Positions 44,881 through 53,636 of a stretch of DNA of 64,000 nt are shown one piece after another. Under the pieces are notes generated by a model, which worked only from the letters and a program-made list of their open reading frames with translations, ran no database searches and was not told where the DNA came from. The position numbers and the translations under genes are program-made. Origin of the DNA: Nitrospira sp. KM1 (GTDB taxonomy: Bacteria; Nitrospirota; Nitrospiria; Nitrospirales; Nitrospiraceae); contig NZ_AP022671.1 in the NCBI RefSeq assembly GCF_011405515.1, positions 3,286,001-3,350,000 on the forward strand. The letters run 5' to 3'. Numbering within the stretch: the stretch's first letter is position 1; each line of letters begins with the position of its first letter.

Positions 44881-46611
44881 ATGACCAAGCAGGACATCGC
44901 TCGCGTTCTCCGGGAGATCGCGTTCTTTCTCCGGTTCAACGGCGACAACCCGTTCAAGGCGCGGGCGTATGAAAGGGCCGCCTCTTCGCTGCTCCTCAGT
45001 ACGGAAGAGTTGAGTTGTCTGGTGAAGGGAGAAGGGCTGATGCGGCTTGTGGATGTCGGTCCCGGGACCGCATCGGTCATACGGGACTTGGCCACGACCG
45101 GATGGTCACAGCTGCATCGGACCGTGCAAGGAGCCTATCCCTCGTCGCTGGCAGAGCTCGGCGAGGTTCCGGGGCTCAGGTTCAAACAGATTCGGAAGCT
45201 CTATGAGCGCGCGGGGATCAGCACCCTTGCCGGGCTGCAGGAGGCCTGTCGGGCGAATCGTCTGCTGTCTGTAAAGGGCATCGGACCGAAAATCCAGCAG
45301 AGGATGATGTCGGCCCTCGGGGAGTACCAGCGCGGCCGCGGGTACCGGTTGCTGGCCGATGTTTTGGAGGAAGCCGCGAGTCTGGAACGCGCTCTCAGCG
45401 CCGGTCGGGGGGTCCGGTCAGTGACGGCGGCAGGAGGACTGCGTCGTAAAATGGAGGTGATCGATGAATTCGTTTTCGTCGTCGAATGCCGACAGGGAGA
45501 TGGGATTGCAAGAGTTGCCCGGCAATTCAACGCCGTTCCCTATCTGACCGCTGTGACTGCGAGTGCCGACCGATTGACCGCACACACCGTGAGCGGCATG
45601 CCCGTACAGGTCGTTTTTCCCCTGCCCGATCATCTCGGCGTTCGCCTTCTTCAATCGACCGGTGCACAGGAGCATGTGGACGAGCTATTGGATAGGTTTG
45701 CTGCCGTGGGCTTGCCGTCTTGGCGCGATGTGGAGAACCGATTCAGCGGAGCCGGGGAGGAAGAACTCTACAGAGCGTTAGACCTTCCATGTATCCCCCC
45801 CGAGGTGCGAGAAGGACGAGAGGATTTGGATGCGCTCAAAGGCCGAAAAACTTGCAGCCTCGTCGAAGCGGCCGACCTGCAGGGGTGTTTTCATTTTCAC
45901 ACAGACTACTCAGATGGGGAGGACACGGTCGATGCCATGGTGGCCGCAGCCCGCGCGCGAGGCTATCGCTATGTCGGCATTTCGGACCACAGCCGGTCGG
46001 CGTTTTACGCCAATGGATTGAAGGAGCCTCGGATCCGCCGCCAGTGGGAGGAGATAGAAGCCGTTCAAGGCAAGCATCGCGATATCCATATTTTCAGAGG
46101 CATCGAAGCGGATATTCTGCCTGATGGGTCAATGGATTACGCCGACGAACTGCTGGCAGAGTTTGATTTCGTGATCGCATCCGTTCACAGCCGCTTCAAT
46201 CTCCCGGAGGCCGACCAGACCGCTCGAATTTGTCGTGCGCTGGCGAATCCGTATGTGACGATGCTCGGCCATCCGACGGGCCGCCTTCTCCTCTCGAGAC
46301 CCGGTTATCGCGTGGACATGGGACGGATTTTCGCTGCAGCAGCCGCGCACCGAAAAATTATTGAAATCAACGGAAGCCGGCACCGCCTGGACATGGATTG
46401 GCGATGGGGCCGTGCCGGGAAGGCGCAGGGCGTGAGATTCTGTATCAATCCGGATGCGCATGCGATCGATGAGTTCAGAAATGTCGACTACGGCGTGAAC
46501 GTGGCGAGAAAAGCCGGGCTGCTCAAAGCGGATGTCGTGAACACGTTGCCGCTTGCGGGTCTGCAAGGGCTCTTGAAGGATATGCGGCCGTCGGAATCGT
46601 CCGTGCAGTAG
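44881..46611 (+). CDS. polX: PolX-like protein: degenerate family-X polymerase plus intact PHP nuclease
   Basis: 576 residues in the PolX layout: helix-hairpin-helix 8-kDa region (MTKQDIARVLREIAFFLRFN), palm (~150-310) and PHP phosphoesterase (~330-570). In the palm, the usual AGSxRR and GDxD catalytic motif reads AAGGLRRKMEVIDEFVFVV, so both metal-binding Asp of GDxD are lost, and the third Asp (DLRVV in the family) is Pro (MPVQVV). The PHP metal ligands remain: FHFHTDYSDG, GISDHSRS, GIEADIL, ASVHSRF, LGHPTGR and NPDAHAID. It is probably a 3'-5' exonuclease or DNA end phosphatase, not a polymerase. GGGAGGA precedes the ATG. Confidence 0.88.
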   Translation: MTKQDIARVLREIAFFLRFNGDNPFKARAYERAASSLLLSTEELSCLVKGEGLMRLVDVGPGTASVIRDLATTGWSQLHRTVQGAYPSSLAELGEVPGLRFKQIRKLYERAGISTLAGLQEACRANRLLSVKGIGPKIQQRMMSALGEYQRGRGYRLLADVLEEAASLERALSAGRGVRSVTAAGGLRRKMEVIDEFVFVVECRQGDGIARVARQFNAVPYLTAVTASADRLTAHTVSGMPVQVVFPLPDHLGVRLLQSTGAQEHVDELLDRFAAVGLPSWRDVENRFSGAGEEELYRALDLPCIPPEVREGREDLDALKGRKTCSLVEAADLQGCFHFHTDYSDGEDTVDAMVAAARARGYRYVGISDHSRSAFYANGLKEPRIRRQWEEIEAVQGKHRDIHIFRGIEADILPDGSMDYADELLAEFDFVIASVHSRFNLPEADQTARICRALANPYVTMLGHPTGRLLLSRPGYRVDMGRIFAAAAAHRKIIEINGSRHRLDMDWRWGRAGKAQGVRFCINPDAHAIDEFRNVDYGVNVARKAGLLKADVVNTLPLAGLQGLLKDMRPSESSVQ

Positions 46612-46667
46612 AAACGGCACCGACGCTTCGGCGTTCCGAACCGCTCGCTGTCAGGAGGATTTCTATC

Positions 46668-46723
46668 TCATCCTGGGCGGGGATCACGCCCTTGCTCATC
46701 CCTGGGCGGGAATCACACCCTTG
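46668..46723. repeat. Imperfect 27/28-base tandem duplication at a gene end
   Basis: 46668-46694 and 46696-46723 are near-identical copies (TCATCCTGGGCGGGGATCAC versus TCATCCCTGGGCGGGAATCA at their starts). The second copy encodes the last residues KGVIPAQG and stop of the hybrid kinase; the first lies just past the stop and would encode the same residues. Confidence 0.7.
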
Positions 46724-48759
46724 ACCGCCTGATACAATTGATCGACTGCCGCCTCTTTGGTCAGGAGGGTCGCTGCACCTGCCCTGGTCATGGCGCGAAT
46801 GTTTTCTTCTTCGGCGTTGACGGACAGACCGATCACCCGGACGCAGGGGTGACGGGACGTAATGCGCGCCGTCGCCTCAATCCCATTGAGCTTCGGCATG
46901 TTAATATCCATCACGACGACGGACGGCTGCAGAACATCCACCGCGGAGACCGCTTCTTCTCCATTGCCGGCCTCCCCGACCACCTCGACGTCCGGGTAAT
47001 TTTCGAGAATGGTCCGGAGTCCATGGCGCATCATGGCGTGATCGTCAACGAGCAGGACTCGGATGGAATCCGTTGCGCCGGCCACTTCTTCCAGATTCTC
47101 GGCCACAGCCTCGACAGGCTCAGTGCGAGGAGATGAAACTTCGGCTGCGTCTTGCCCGGCCACCGGCAGCATGAGGGTGGCGGTCGTGCCTTGCCCCGGA
47201 GCCGACTCCAGTCTGAATTCGCCCCCGAGTGCTTTCATGCGCTCCCGGATGCTGAACAGGCCGAATTTCGACGAAGGGCCGGTATGGGGCTCACCGGATG
47301 ATTCTGCCGTCGTGTCGAACCCCTTCCCGCGGTCCTGAACCGTCAGGCATAACTCGCCGTTCCGTTCTGCCAGCGTCACATCAGCTTCCGACGTGCCGGC
47401 ATGCTTCCAGGCATTCATCAGCAATTCCCGCGCCGATTGAAAGAGCAGCACCGCCTGGTCCTCTGGGAGTTGGTGAGAGAGTGAGTCGGGTATGGTGACC
47501 GTGACGCGGACGTCGTGCCGCTTCATGTATTCACCCAACCACTTGAGCGCCTGCGGCAGTCCCAGATTGTGCAGAACCGGTGGGCTCAGGTCCGTGACGA
47601 GCGTGCGTGTATATCTGAGCGACTCCTCCAGCACCTCTTCCAAACCTTGAATAAGGTCGGCCGGAGGCAGCTCTGGCCCTCGGATGTTCTTGATCTGTGA
47701 CAGGCGCCATCGCCCTAATGCCAGCATCTGAGCGAGATGGTCATGCAGCTCGTTCGCCAGGCGCTTCCGTTCCCGCTGTTCCGTGATAGTCAGCTCTTTG
47801 GCGAGCGCTCTCAATCGCTGTTGGGATCGTCCAAGCTGCTGGGTGCGTGCGCTCACCTCACATTCGAGTTCATGATTCCATTGGCGCAACCGTTCCTCCA
47901 GCCGCTTACGATCCGTCACGTCGAAACTCACTCCAATCATGCGGGCTGGCTGTCCTGTCTCCTCATGGAGGACGGCTCCTTTCCGCATCAACCAACGGAC
48001 CGAACCATCAGGCCGCACGACTCGGAATTCATGATCCAATCCACCACCGCTTTGAATGGCGCGTTGCACGGCGAGCCGAAGTGCCGCGGCGTCATCGGGA
48101 TGCACCATCTGATACCATCGAGTCATCGAGGGGTTGTCTTCAATAGGAGACAGCCCCAGCAGCTCGAACTCCTTGGCGTCTGACGTGACCGTGTCCGTGG
48201 CCAGATTCATATCCCATGAGCCCATTGCTCCGGCGGTCATGGCCAGTCGCACGCGCTCGTCGCTTTCACGCCGCGAAGCCTCCGCGCGATTACGAGCCTC
48301 CAGCAGCTGGGATTTCTCCTCCAGGAGCCGATGCAATTCATCCCGCTGGCAGATGATTTCCTGCCGGTGCCGATACAAGTCCACGAAGACCTGGGTTTTG
48401 CTGCGAAGGATCTCCGCCTCGATCGGCTTGTAGAGAAAATCCACCGCTCCCGTTTCGTAGCCTCGAAACCGCCGCTCGACATCTTGTGCGCTGGCGGTGA
48501 TGAAGATGATGGGGACGCGCCGGGTGCGTTCGACACCCCGCATGAGCTCCGCCAGTTCGAAGCCGTCCATGTCGGGCATCTGCAGGTCGATCAGCGCCAG
48601 CGCCACGTCGTGAACGAGCAACGATTCCAAGGCGTCGCGGCCCGAGCGGGCCTGCAGAATTGTCAGGTCGTCCTGGCGGAGCACCGCGCATAATGCGATC
48701 AGGTTGGCCTCGATGTCGTCGACAATGAGGATCGTCGGGGAAGGAAGCGATTCGGTCAT
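46696..48759 (-). CDS. Hybrid kinase: receiver, PAS, HisKA_3, HATPase, receiver
   Basis: 687 residues. N-terminal receiver (ILIVDDIEAN, Asp in ALIDLQMPDMDG, FLYKPIE), coiled linker, PAS (~165-300; AGAMGSWDMNL to FDVTDRKRLEE), HisKA_3 (ELHDHLAQML), HATPase (ELLMNAWKHA, DRGKGF, FGLFSIRERM) and a C-terminal NarL-type receiver (VVVMDINMPKLNG) without HTH. Last gene of a four-gene unit; its ATG overlaps the CheB stop (ATGA). Same plan as the kinases at 2 and 14531 with an added front receiver, which may take phosphate from the membrane kinase upstream (inference). Confidence 0.93.
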   Translation of the reverse strand: MTESLPSPTILIVDDIEANLIALCAVLRQDDLTILQARSGRDALESLLVHDVALALIDLQMPDMDGFELAELMRGVERTRRVPIIFITASAQDVERRFRGYETGAVDFLYKPIEAEILRSKTQVFVDLYRHRQEIICQRDELHRLLEEKSQLLEARNRAEASRRESDERVRLAMTAGAMGSWDMNLATDTVTSDAKEFELLGLSPIEDNPSMTRWYQMVHPDDAAALRLAVQRAIQSGGGLDHEFRVVRPDGSVRWLMRKGAVLHEETGQPARMIGVSFDVTDRKRLEERLRQWNHELECEVSARTQQLGRSQQRLRALAKELTITEQRERKRLANELHDHLAQMLALGRWRLSQIKNIRGPELPPADLIQGLEEVLEESLRYTRTLVTDLSPPVLHNLGLPQALKWLGEYMKRHDVRVTVTIPDSLSHQLPEDQAVLLFQSARELLMNAWKHAGTSEADVTLAERNGELCLTVQDRGKGFDTTAESSGEPHTGPSSKFGLFSIRERMKALGGEFRLESAPGQGTTATLMLPVAGQDAAEVSSPRTEPVEAVAENLEEVAGATDSIRVLLVDDHAMMRHGLRTILENYPDVEVVGEAGNGEEAVSAVDVLQPSVVVMDINMPKLNGIEATARITSRHPCVRVIGLSVNAEEENIRAMTRAGAATLLTKEAAVDQLYQAVKGVIPAQG

Positions 48760-49358
48760 CGTCGTCCCATTCCTTGCGTCAGCAGCTCAGTCATCGAGCC
48801 CAGACCGAGCGCCCTGGCTCTGGCGGAAGCCGCCAGCGCCGCATCCGGCATAGACCTGGCCTCAGCCGTATCCGGTGCCTGAACCCACATCGCGCCGCCC
48901 GCCTCGGATACCGCCGTGATCCCTTTTGACCCGTCTTGGTTGGCGCCCGAGAGCACGATGGCCAAGAGATTCGAGCCATAGGCGTCTGCCGCGGATGTGA
49001 AGAGGAGATCGATCGACGGGCGGGAAAAATTGACCGCCTCTTCATTCGAAAGGGACAGGACGCGAGTGCGTTCCACCAGCAAGTGATAATCCGGGGCGGC
49101 AAAATAGACGGTGGAGGGCGCAATCGGCTCCTTGTCCTCCGCCTCTTTGACCGTGATCCGACACCGTTCGCGGAACAGTGCCACCAGACTGCCGGTATCT
49201 CGCGGCGAGATGTGCACCGCAATCAGGATTGGAAGAGGATAGCCGCCGGGTAGCGGAGGCAGCAAGTGTGTGAGTGCGGAGACCGCGCCGGCGGACGCTC
49301 CGATGACGATCAGTTCGACGGATTGCATGCATCCGTCCATCTGCTCCCGTCCGCTCAT
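48756..49358 (-). CDS. CheB-type methylesterase domain protein
   Basis: 200 residues, catalytic domain only: Ser in VIGASAGAVSAL, His in IAVHISPRDTG, Asp in VLSGANQDGSKG. The ATG at 49358 overlaps the CheR stop and its own stop overlaps the next ATG. It lacks the zinc-ribbon tail and a receiver. Works with CheR on an unidentified methyl-accepting partner, possibly the neighbouring kinases. Confidence 0.9.
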   Translation of the reverse strand: MSGREQMDGCMQSVELIVIGASAGAVSALTHLLPPLPGGYPLPILIAVHISPRDTGSLVALFRERCRITVKEAEDKEPIAPSTVYFAAPDYHLLVERTRVLSLSNEEAVNFSRPSIDLLFTSAADAYGSNLLAIVLSGANQDGSKGITAVSEAGGAMWVQAPDTAEARSMPDAALAASARARALGLGSMTELLTQGMGRR

Positions 49359-50185
49359 TCGTTCCCTCGTTTCTGAAACCACTTGGCCGATCCGGCGATC
49401 TCGGCGAAGTCTTCATAATGCGCATTGAAGCGCAGGTTCTCTCTGGAACCCAATCCGAGAAAGCCCCGGCGGACGAGCGCGTCCTTCAGGAGACCGACAG
49501 CTCGGTCTTGGAGCGACCGATCGAAGTAGATCAAGACATTGCGGCAGGAGATCACGTGCACTTCCGCAAAGACGGCATCGGAGACCAGGCTGTGATCGGA
49601 AAAGACAGTGCGACGTCGCAACGTCTTGTCGAACACGGCTGCCTGGTACCCGGCGGTATAGTAGTCGCTGAGAGAACCGGTTCCCCCCGATGCGCGATGG
49701 TTGTCCGAAAATCTGGCGATGCGATCGAGGTGATAGATGCCCGCTTCCGCCTTGCTGAGCGAGTCGCTATTGATGTCAGTGGCGTAAAAAAGCGTACGGG
49801 CTTCGAGACCTTCTTCACGGAACAGGATGGCCATCGAATACAGCTCTTCGCCCGTACTGCATCCGGCGATCCAGACCTTGAGGGAGGGATACGTCTTGAG
49901 GTGCGGAACCACATGTTGGCGCATCGCCAGAAAGTATTCGGGATCCCGGAATAGATCACTGACCTGGACCGTGAGATATCCGAGCAGCTGAGGCAGCAGC
50001 GACGGCTCCTGCATCACCCTGTCTTGTAAGAGAGACAGACTCCGGCACCCAAACCGCTCCTGGGCCTGAAGGACCCGGCGCTTGATCGACGCGCGGGCGT
50101 AACCGCGAAAATCGTAGTCGTATGTCCGGTAAATGGCTTCGAGCAGCAGATCCAGCTCGATGTCCTGGGCCGTCGCGTCACGCAT
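49355..50185 (-). CDS. CheR-type protein methyltransferase
   Basis: 276 residues: an N-terminal helical domain (YRTYDYDFRGYARASIKRRV), then the SAM-binding region (VWIAGCSTGEELYSMAILF), LFYATDINSDSLSKAEAG and [14 protein letters not shown]. Methylates Glu side chains using SAM. Starts six bases after the membrane kinase stop and overlaps CheB. Full length for CheR. Confidence 0.92.
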   Translation of the reverse strand: MRDATAQDIELDLLLEAIYRTYDYDFRGYARASIKRRVLQAQERFGCRSLSLLQDRVMQEPSLLPQLLGYLTVQVSDLFRDPEYFLAMRQHVVPHLKTYPSLKVWIAGCSTGEELYSMAILFREEGLEARTLFYATDINSDSLSKAEAGIYHLDRIARFSDNHRASGGTGSLSDYYTAGYQAAVFDKTLRRRTVFSDHSLVSDAVFAEVHVISCRNVLIYFDRSLQDRAVGLLKDALVRRGFLGLGSRENLRFNAHYEDFAEIAGSAKWFQKRGNE

Positions 50186-50191
50186 ACATGT

Positions 50192-53100
50192 TTACCGCGG
50201 CATCCAGACCCGAATCAGGGAAAAGAGCCTGTCTACGTCCAACGGTTTTGCCATATAGTCGTTGGCCCCCGCCTGGAGCGTATGCTCTTGATCACTCCTC
50301 AGCGCTTTGGCCGTCAGGGCGATGATCGGAAGTTTTTTCCATTCTTCCCGCCTGCGGATTTCGCGTATGGCTGTCAGGCCGTCCATTTCGGGCATCATAA
50401 TGTCCATCAATACCAGATCGATCTTGGTCTGTTGGTGCTGCGCCGATTGCTCCAGCGCTTCCAAGGCTTCGCGGCCGTTTCGGGCAACGTGAATCGCCAG
50501 GCCGCTGGGTTCCAGCACGCTTCGCAGCGCAAAAATATTACGGATATCATCCTCCACGATCAAGATCCGGCGCCCCGACAGCGTGGCATCCCGCCGGCGC
50601 GCCTGTTCCAGCAGAATCTGTTGCTCCGATGGAAGGTCTGCGACGACCCGATGCAGAAACAACGTCACTTCGTCGAGCAAGCGTTCCGGCGACTTGGCTC
50701 CCTTGATGATGATCGATCGGGAGTAGACCCGGAGACGTTCCTCCTCATCCGCCTTCAGTTCCCGCCCGGTATAGACAATCACGGGAGGGAAGGCGTACCG
50801 CTCTTCACGACTGAGCGTATCGAGGAGCGAAAACCCCGTGGCGTCCGGAAGATTCAGATCCAAGACCATGCAATCGAATGTGGCGCGCGAGAGCTGCTCC
50901 AGACAGGCGGCGGCGGTATTCACGTCGATGATTTCCACGGCAGGGGAGCTCAACAGGAGCCGAAGGCTCTCCCGTTGGGCCGCATTGTCCTCCACGATCA
51001 GAATGCGGCGGACATGTTTCGCGAGCTGCATCGACAAGCGTTCGAACGCTTCGATGAGTTGCTCGCGTTTCACTGGTTTGAGCGCGTAGCCCACCGCGCC
51101 GAGGGACAGCGCCGTTTGCGAATAGTCGTGAGCGGATACGACATGGACCGGGATGTGACGGGTGCGGGTATCCAACTTCAGTTGATTGAGCACCGAGAGT
51201 CCGCTGTGGTCGGGAAGCCCCACATCCAGGACGATCGCGCTCGGCACGTACCGGGCCGCCAGGTCCATGGCCTCGGCGGACATTCTGGCCAGAAGCGTAT
51301 CGAAGTTGAGTTCGTGCGCCAGGTCGGACAAGATACCGGCGAAGGCCGGATCGTCCTCCACGATGAGAATGACGCGGCGGTCTCCGCTGAGACGCTCGCG
51401 ATCGTCGGCCACCGGTTCTGACGCCTGTTTGGCGGAGGCAGGCGGATTCTTCGGCGCGCGCGTCTGCACAGTCGGTTTCGTCTGCGACACCGGTTCCGGA
51501 GCGGAGTGTTCGTTGGCAGGGACATAGTGTCGCGGCAAGAGAACCGTGAACGTACTCCCGACCCCGAGCGCGCTCGAGAGGCGGATTTCGCCGCCGAGAA
51601 GCCGTGTCAACTGCCGGCAAATGGAGAGACCGAGGCCTGTCCCGCCGTATGCGCGGTTGGTCGTCCCGTCCGCCTGACGGAACGGTTCAAAAATCATGTG
51701 GTGCTGGTGCTCGGCGATCCCGATGCCGGTGTCGCGGACCGCGAATGCGATCCGGCCGTCCGGTCTCAGCGTGACGTGCAACGCCACGTCGCCGTGCTCG
51801 GTGAACTTCAATGCATTCGACATCAGATTTCTCAGCACTTGTTCGAGCCGCTGGGGGTCGGTGCTGATGCTGGAGGGCACATCGGGAGCGATCTGAAAAT
51901 CGAGACTCAGCCCCTTCTGGCCGGCGATGGGAACGAATATGCCGCGAAGGCTGTCCAGCAGGCGGGAGACGTCAACGGTTTGCGGGCGCACGTCCATGTG
52001 TCCCGCTTCGACCTTGGCGAGGTCGAGTACGTCGTTGATCAGCATGAGCAGGTCCTTGCCGGCCGATTCGATCGTGCGGGCGTGGGTGACTTGCGCCGCC
52101 GTCAAATTGCCTTCACGGTTGTCAGCGAGCTGCTTGGCCAGAATGAGGGACGCATTGAGCGGCGTACGCAACTCATGCGACATGTTCGCCAGGAATTCCG
52201 ATTTGTACCGGCTGGCCTGCCGGAGCTCCACAGCTTGGGATTCCAATGTCCGCTTGGCCCCGGCCAGATCTTCCTTTTGCATTTCGAGCAGGCTCGACTG
52301 CTGTTCAAGTTGTGCGTTCGTCTCCTCCAGTTCGGTTTGTTGCAGTTCAAGTCGCGTATTGGATTCTTTCAGCGCTCGGCTTCCTTCCTCCAGTTCTTCG
52401 TTGTTGACGCGTAACTCCTCGCTTTGCATCTGGAGTTCCTCGGCCTGGCGCTGCGTTTCTTCCAGCAGCACATGCAACCGCTGCCGGTACTGAGCGGATC
52501 GCGCCGCAATGGCAATGGACTCGGATACCCTGGCCAGCAGCGTGGAAGCCTCGTCATCGGGCTGCTGGAAGAACCCGAATTCCAGGACAGTGTTGACGAT
52601 TCCGTTGACGGCAAGAGGGGCGATGAGCAAATGACGTGGCGTACTGCGTCCGAGGCCGGAGCCGGCCGTCAAATATCCCTCGGGCACGCCATGGACCGAG
52701 ATGATTCGTTTGTCCTGCATCGCCTGGCCGAGCAACCCGTCGCCGGCTTGAATCGACTCGGCAATGACGGCGTCAGCCGGCACGCCGTAGGTCGCCACGC
52801 GAGGGAGCTTCGCGTCGTGTTGCACGAACATCGCGCCCGCCTGCGCGTCGAGATACTCGGCCAGGATCTTGAGCACGTGGCGCCCCAGCATCTCGACCGG
52901 CAGTTCCCCCGCCATGCCTTCGCTCAGTTTCGTCTGGCCGGCCTGCAGCCATTGTTCCCGGCGAACTTCGAGTTTCACCCGAATGAACTGGTGCCCCATT
53001 CCGCCCAGCACGATGACCGTTATGAGGCCGAAGCTACGGTTCATGATACTGAACCGAGGGTCGATTCCCGGGTGACTGAGGAAAAAGCCTATTGCCACCA

Positions 53101-53296
53101 GTATGAGGATCATTCCGGCGACCATCACGGGCACAAGCGGACGCCAGACGTAAAAGGACAGCACCGCGGGTACAAAGTAAAAGACCCAGATGGTCACACC
53201 GAGTGGCGTAAACAGATCGGCGATGGCGATCGCGATCAGAGAAAAGACGATTCCTACGTAGACGAGAGGGGTCGGCGTCCGTTCGAAACGACTCAC
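50192..53296 (-). CDS. Membrane hybrid histidine kinase with GAF and three receivers
   Basis: 1034 residues from the GTG at 53296 (AAAGGG upstream; a TTG at 53350 is less likely). About four N-terminal spans (LVYVGIVFSLIAIAIADLF; VFYFVPAVLSFYVW; VAGMILILVAIGFFL; FGLITVIVLGGMG), a GAF domain (~120-265), a coiled coil (~270-350), HisKA (ANMSHELRTPLNA), HATPase (LMSNALKFTE, GGTGLGLSICRQL) and three canonical receivers with Asp in AIVLDVGLPDHSG, MVLDLNLPDATG and LVLMDIMMPEMDG. First gene of a four-gene unit with CheR, CheB and a second hybrid kinase. The second receiver shares the DC(V/M)VL.L.LPD wording of the Glu-receivers but keeps Asp; its Lys is in IIIKGAK. Confidence 0.93.
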   Translation of the reverse strand: MSRFERTPTPLVYVGIVFSLIAIAIADLFTPLGVTIWVFYFVPAVLSFYVWRPLVPVMVAGMILILVAIGFFLSHPGIDPRFSIMNRSFGLITVIVLGGMGHQFIRVKLEVRREQWLQAGQTKLSEGMAGELPVEMLGRHVLKILAEYLDAQAGAMFVQHDAKLPRVATYGVPADAVIAESIQAGDGLLGQAMQDKRIISVHGVPEGYLTAGSGLGRSTPRHLLIAPLAVNGIVNTVLEFGFFQQPDDEASTLLARVSESIAIAARSAQYRQRLHVLLEETQRQAEELQMQSEELRVNNEELEEGSRALKESNTRLELQQTELEETNAQLEQQSSLLEMQKEDLAGAKRTLESQAVELRQASRYKSEFLANMSHELRTPLNASLILAKQLADNREGNLTAAQVTHARTIESAGKDLLMLINDVLDLAKVEAGHMDVRPQTVDVSRLLDSLRGIFVPIAGQKGLSLDFQIAPDVPSSISTDPQRLEQVLRNLMSNALKFTEHGDVALHVTLRPDGRIAFAVRDTGIGIAEHQHHMIFEPFRQADGTTNRAYGGTGLGLSICRQLTRLLGGEIRLSSALGVGSTFTVLLPRHYVPANEHSAPEPVSQTKPTVQTRAPKNPPASAKQASEPVADDRERLSGDRRVILIVEDDPAFAGILSDLAHELNFDTLLARMSAEAMDLAARYVPSAIVLDVGLPDHSGLSVLNQLKLDTRTRHIPVHVVSAHDYSQTALSLGAVGYALKPVKREQLIEAFERLSMQLAKHVRRILIVEDNAAQRESLRLLLSSPAVEIIDVNTAAACLEQLSRATFDCMVLDLNLPDATGFSLLDTLSREERYAFPPVIVYTGRELKADEEERLRVYSRSIIIKGAKSPERLLDEVTLFLHRVVADLPSEQQILLEQARRRDATLSGRRILIVEDDIRNIFALRSVLEPSGLAIHVARNGREALEALEQSAQHQQTKIDLVLMDIMMPEMDGLTAIREIRRREEWKKLPIIALTAKALRSDQEHTLQAGANDYMAKPLDVDRLFSLIRVWMPR

Positions 53297-53636
53297 GCAG
53301 CACCCTTTCCAGCGAGGATACGTGGGCAAGGGTGATGGAAGAAGATCCAACCGGTGGGAGCCGGAAGTTTCAATGCAGCGGTGTAGAATGGAACAAGGTG
53401 TACGGAGGACATTCTCAATCCACGATATTTCTCAGCACCGCATTTGCTTAGATGGGGGATTGTCATCGGGCAAACCCCCCGATAGCACAATAAGCCAAGA
53501 GTCCACGGTTGCCTGGATCAAGAGCGATCGGCGATCATGGATTATGGCTGGGGAAAGAGGCTATGACAAGCCGTATCATTCGGATGGAGCAAAAAATGCA
53601 GACCATGGCACGACGGCGTCGGAGCTCGATGCCGAA
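53297..53636. other. Gap without a supported gene
   Basis: About 340 bases carrying the promoter side of the four-gene signalling operon and the 3' end of the CorC-like gene. I see no frame with a ribosome site and no clear terminator. Confidence 0.4.

Noticed and set aside
50282-51421. A 379-codon plus-strand open frame opposite the membrane hybrid kinase; similar long frames lie at 51506-52414 and 52424-53335.
   Set aside because: Antisense frames in GC-rich coding sequence; the opposite strand encodes clear receivers, HATPase and GAF.
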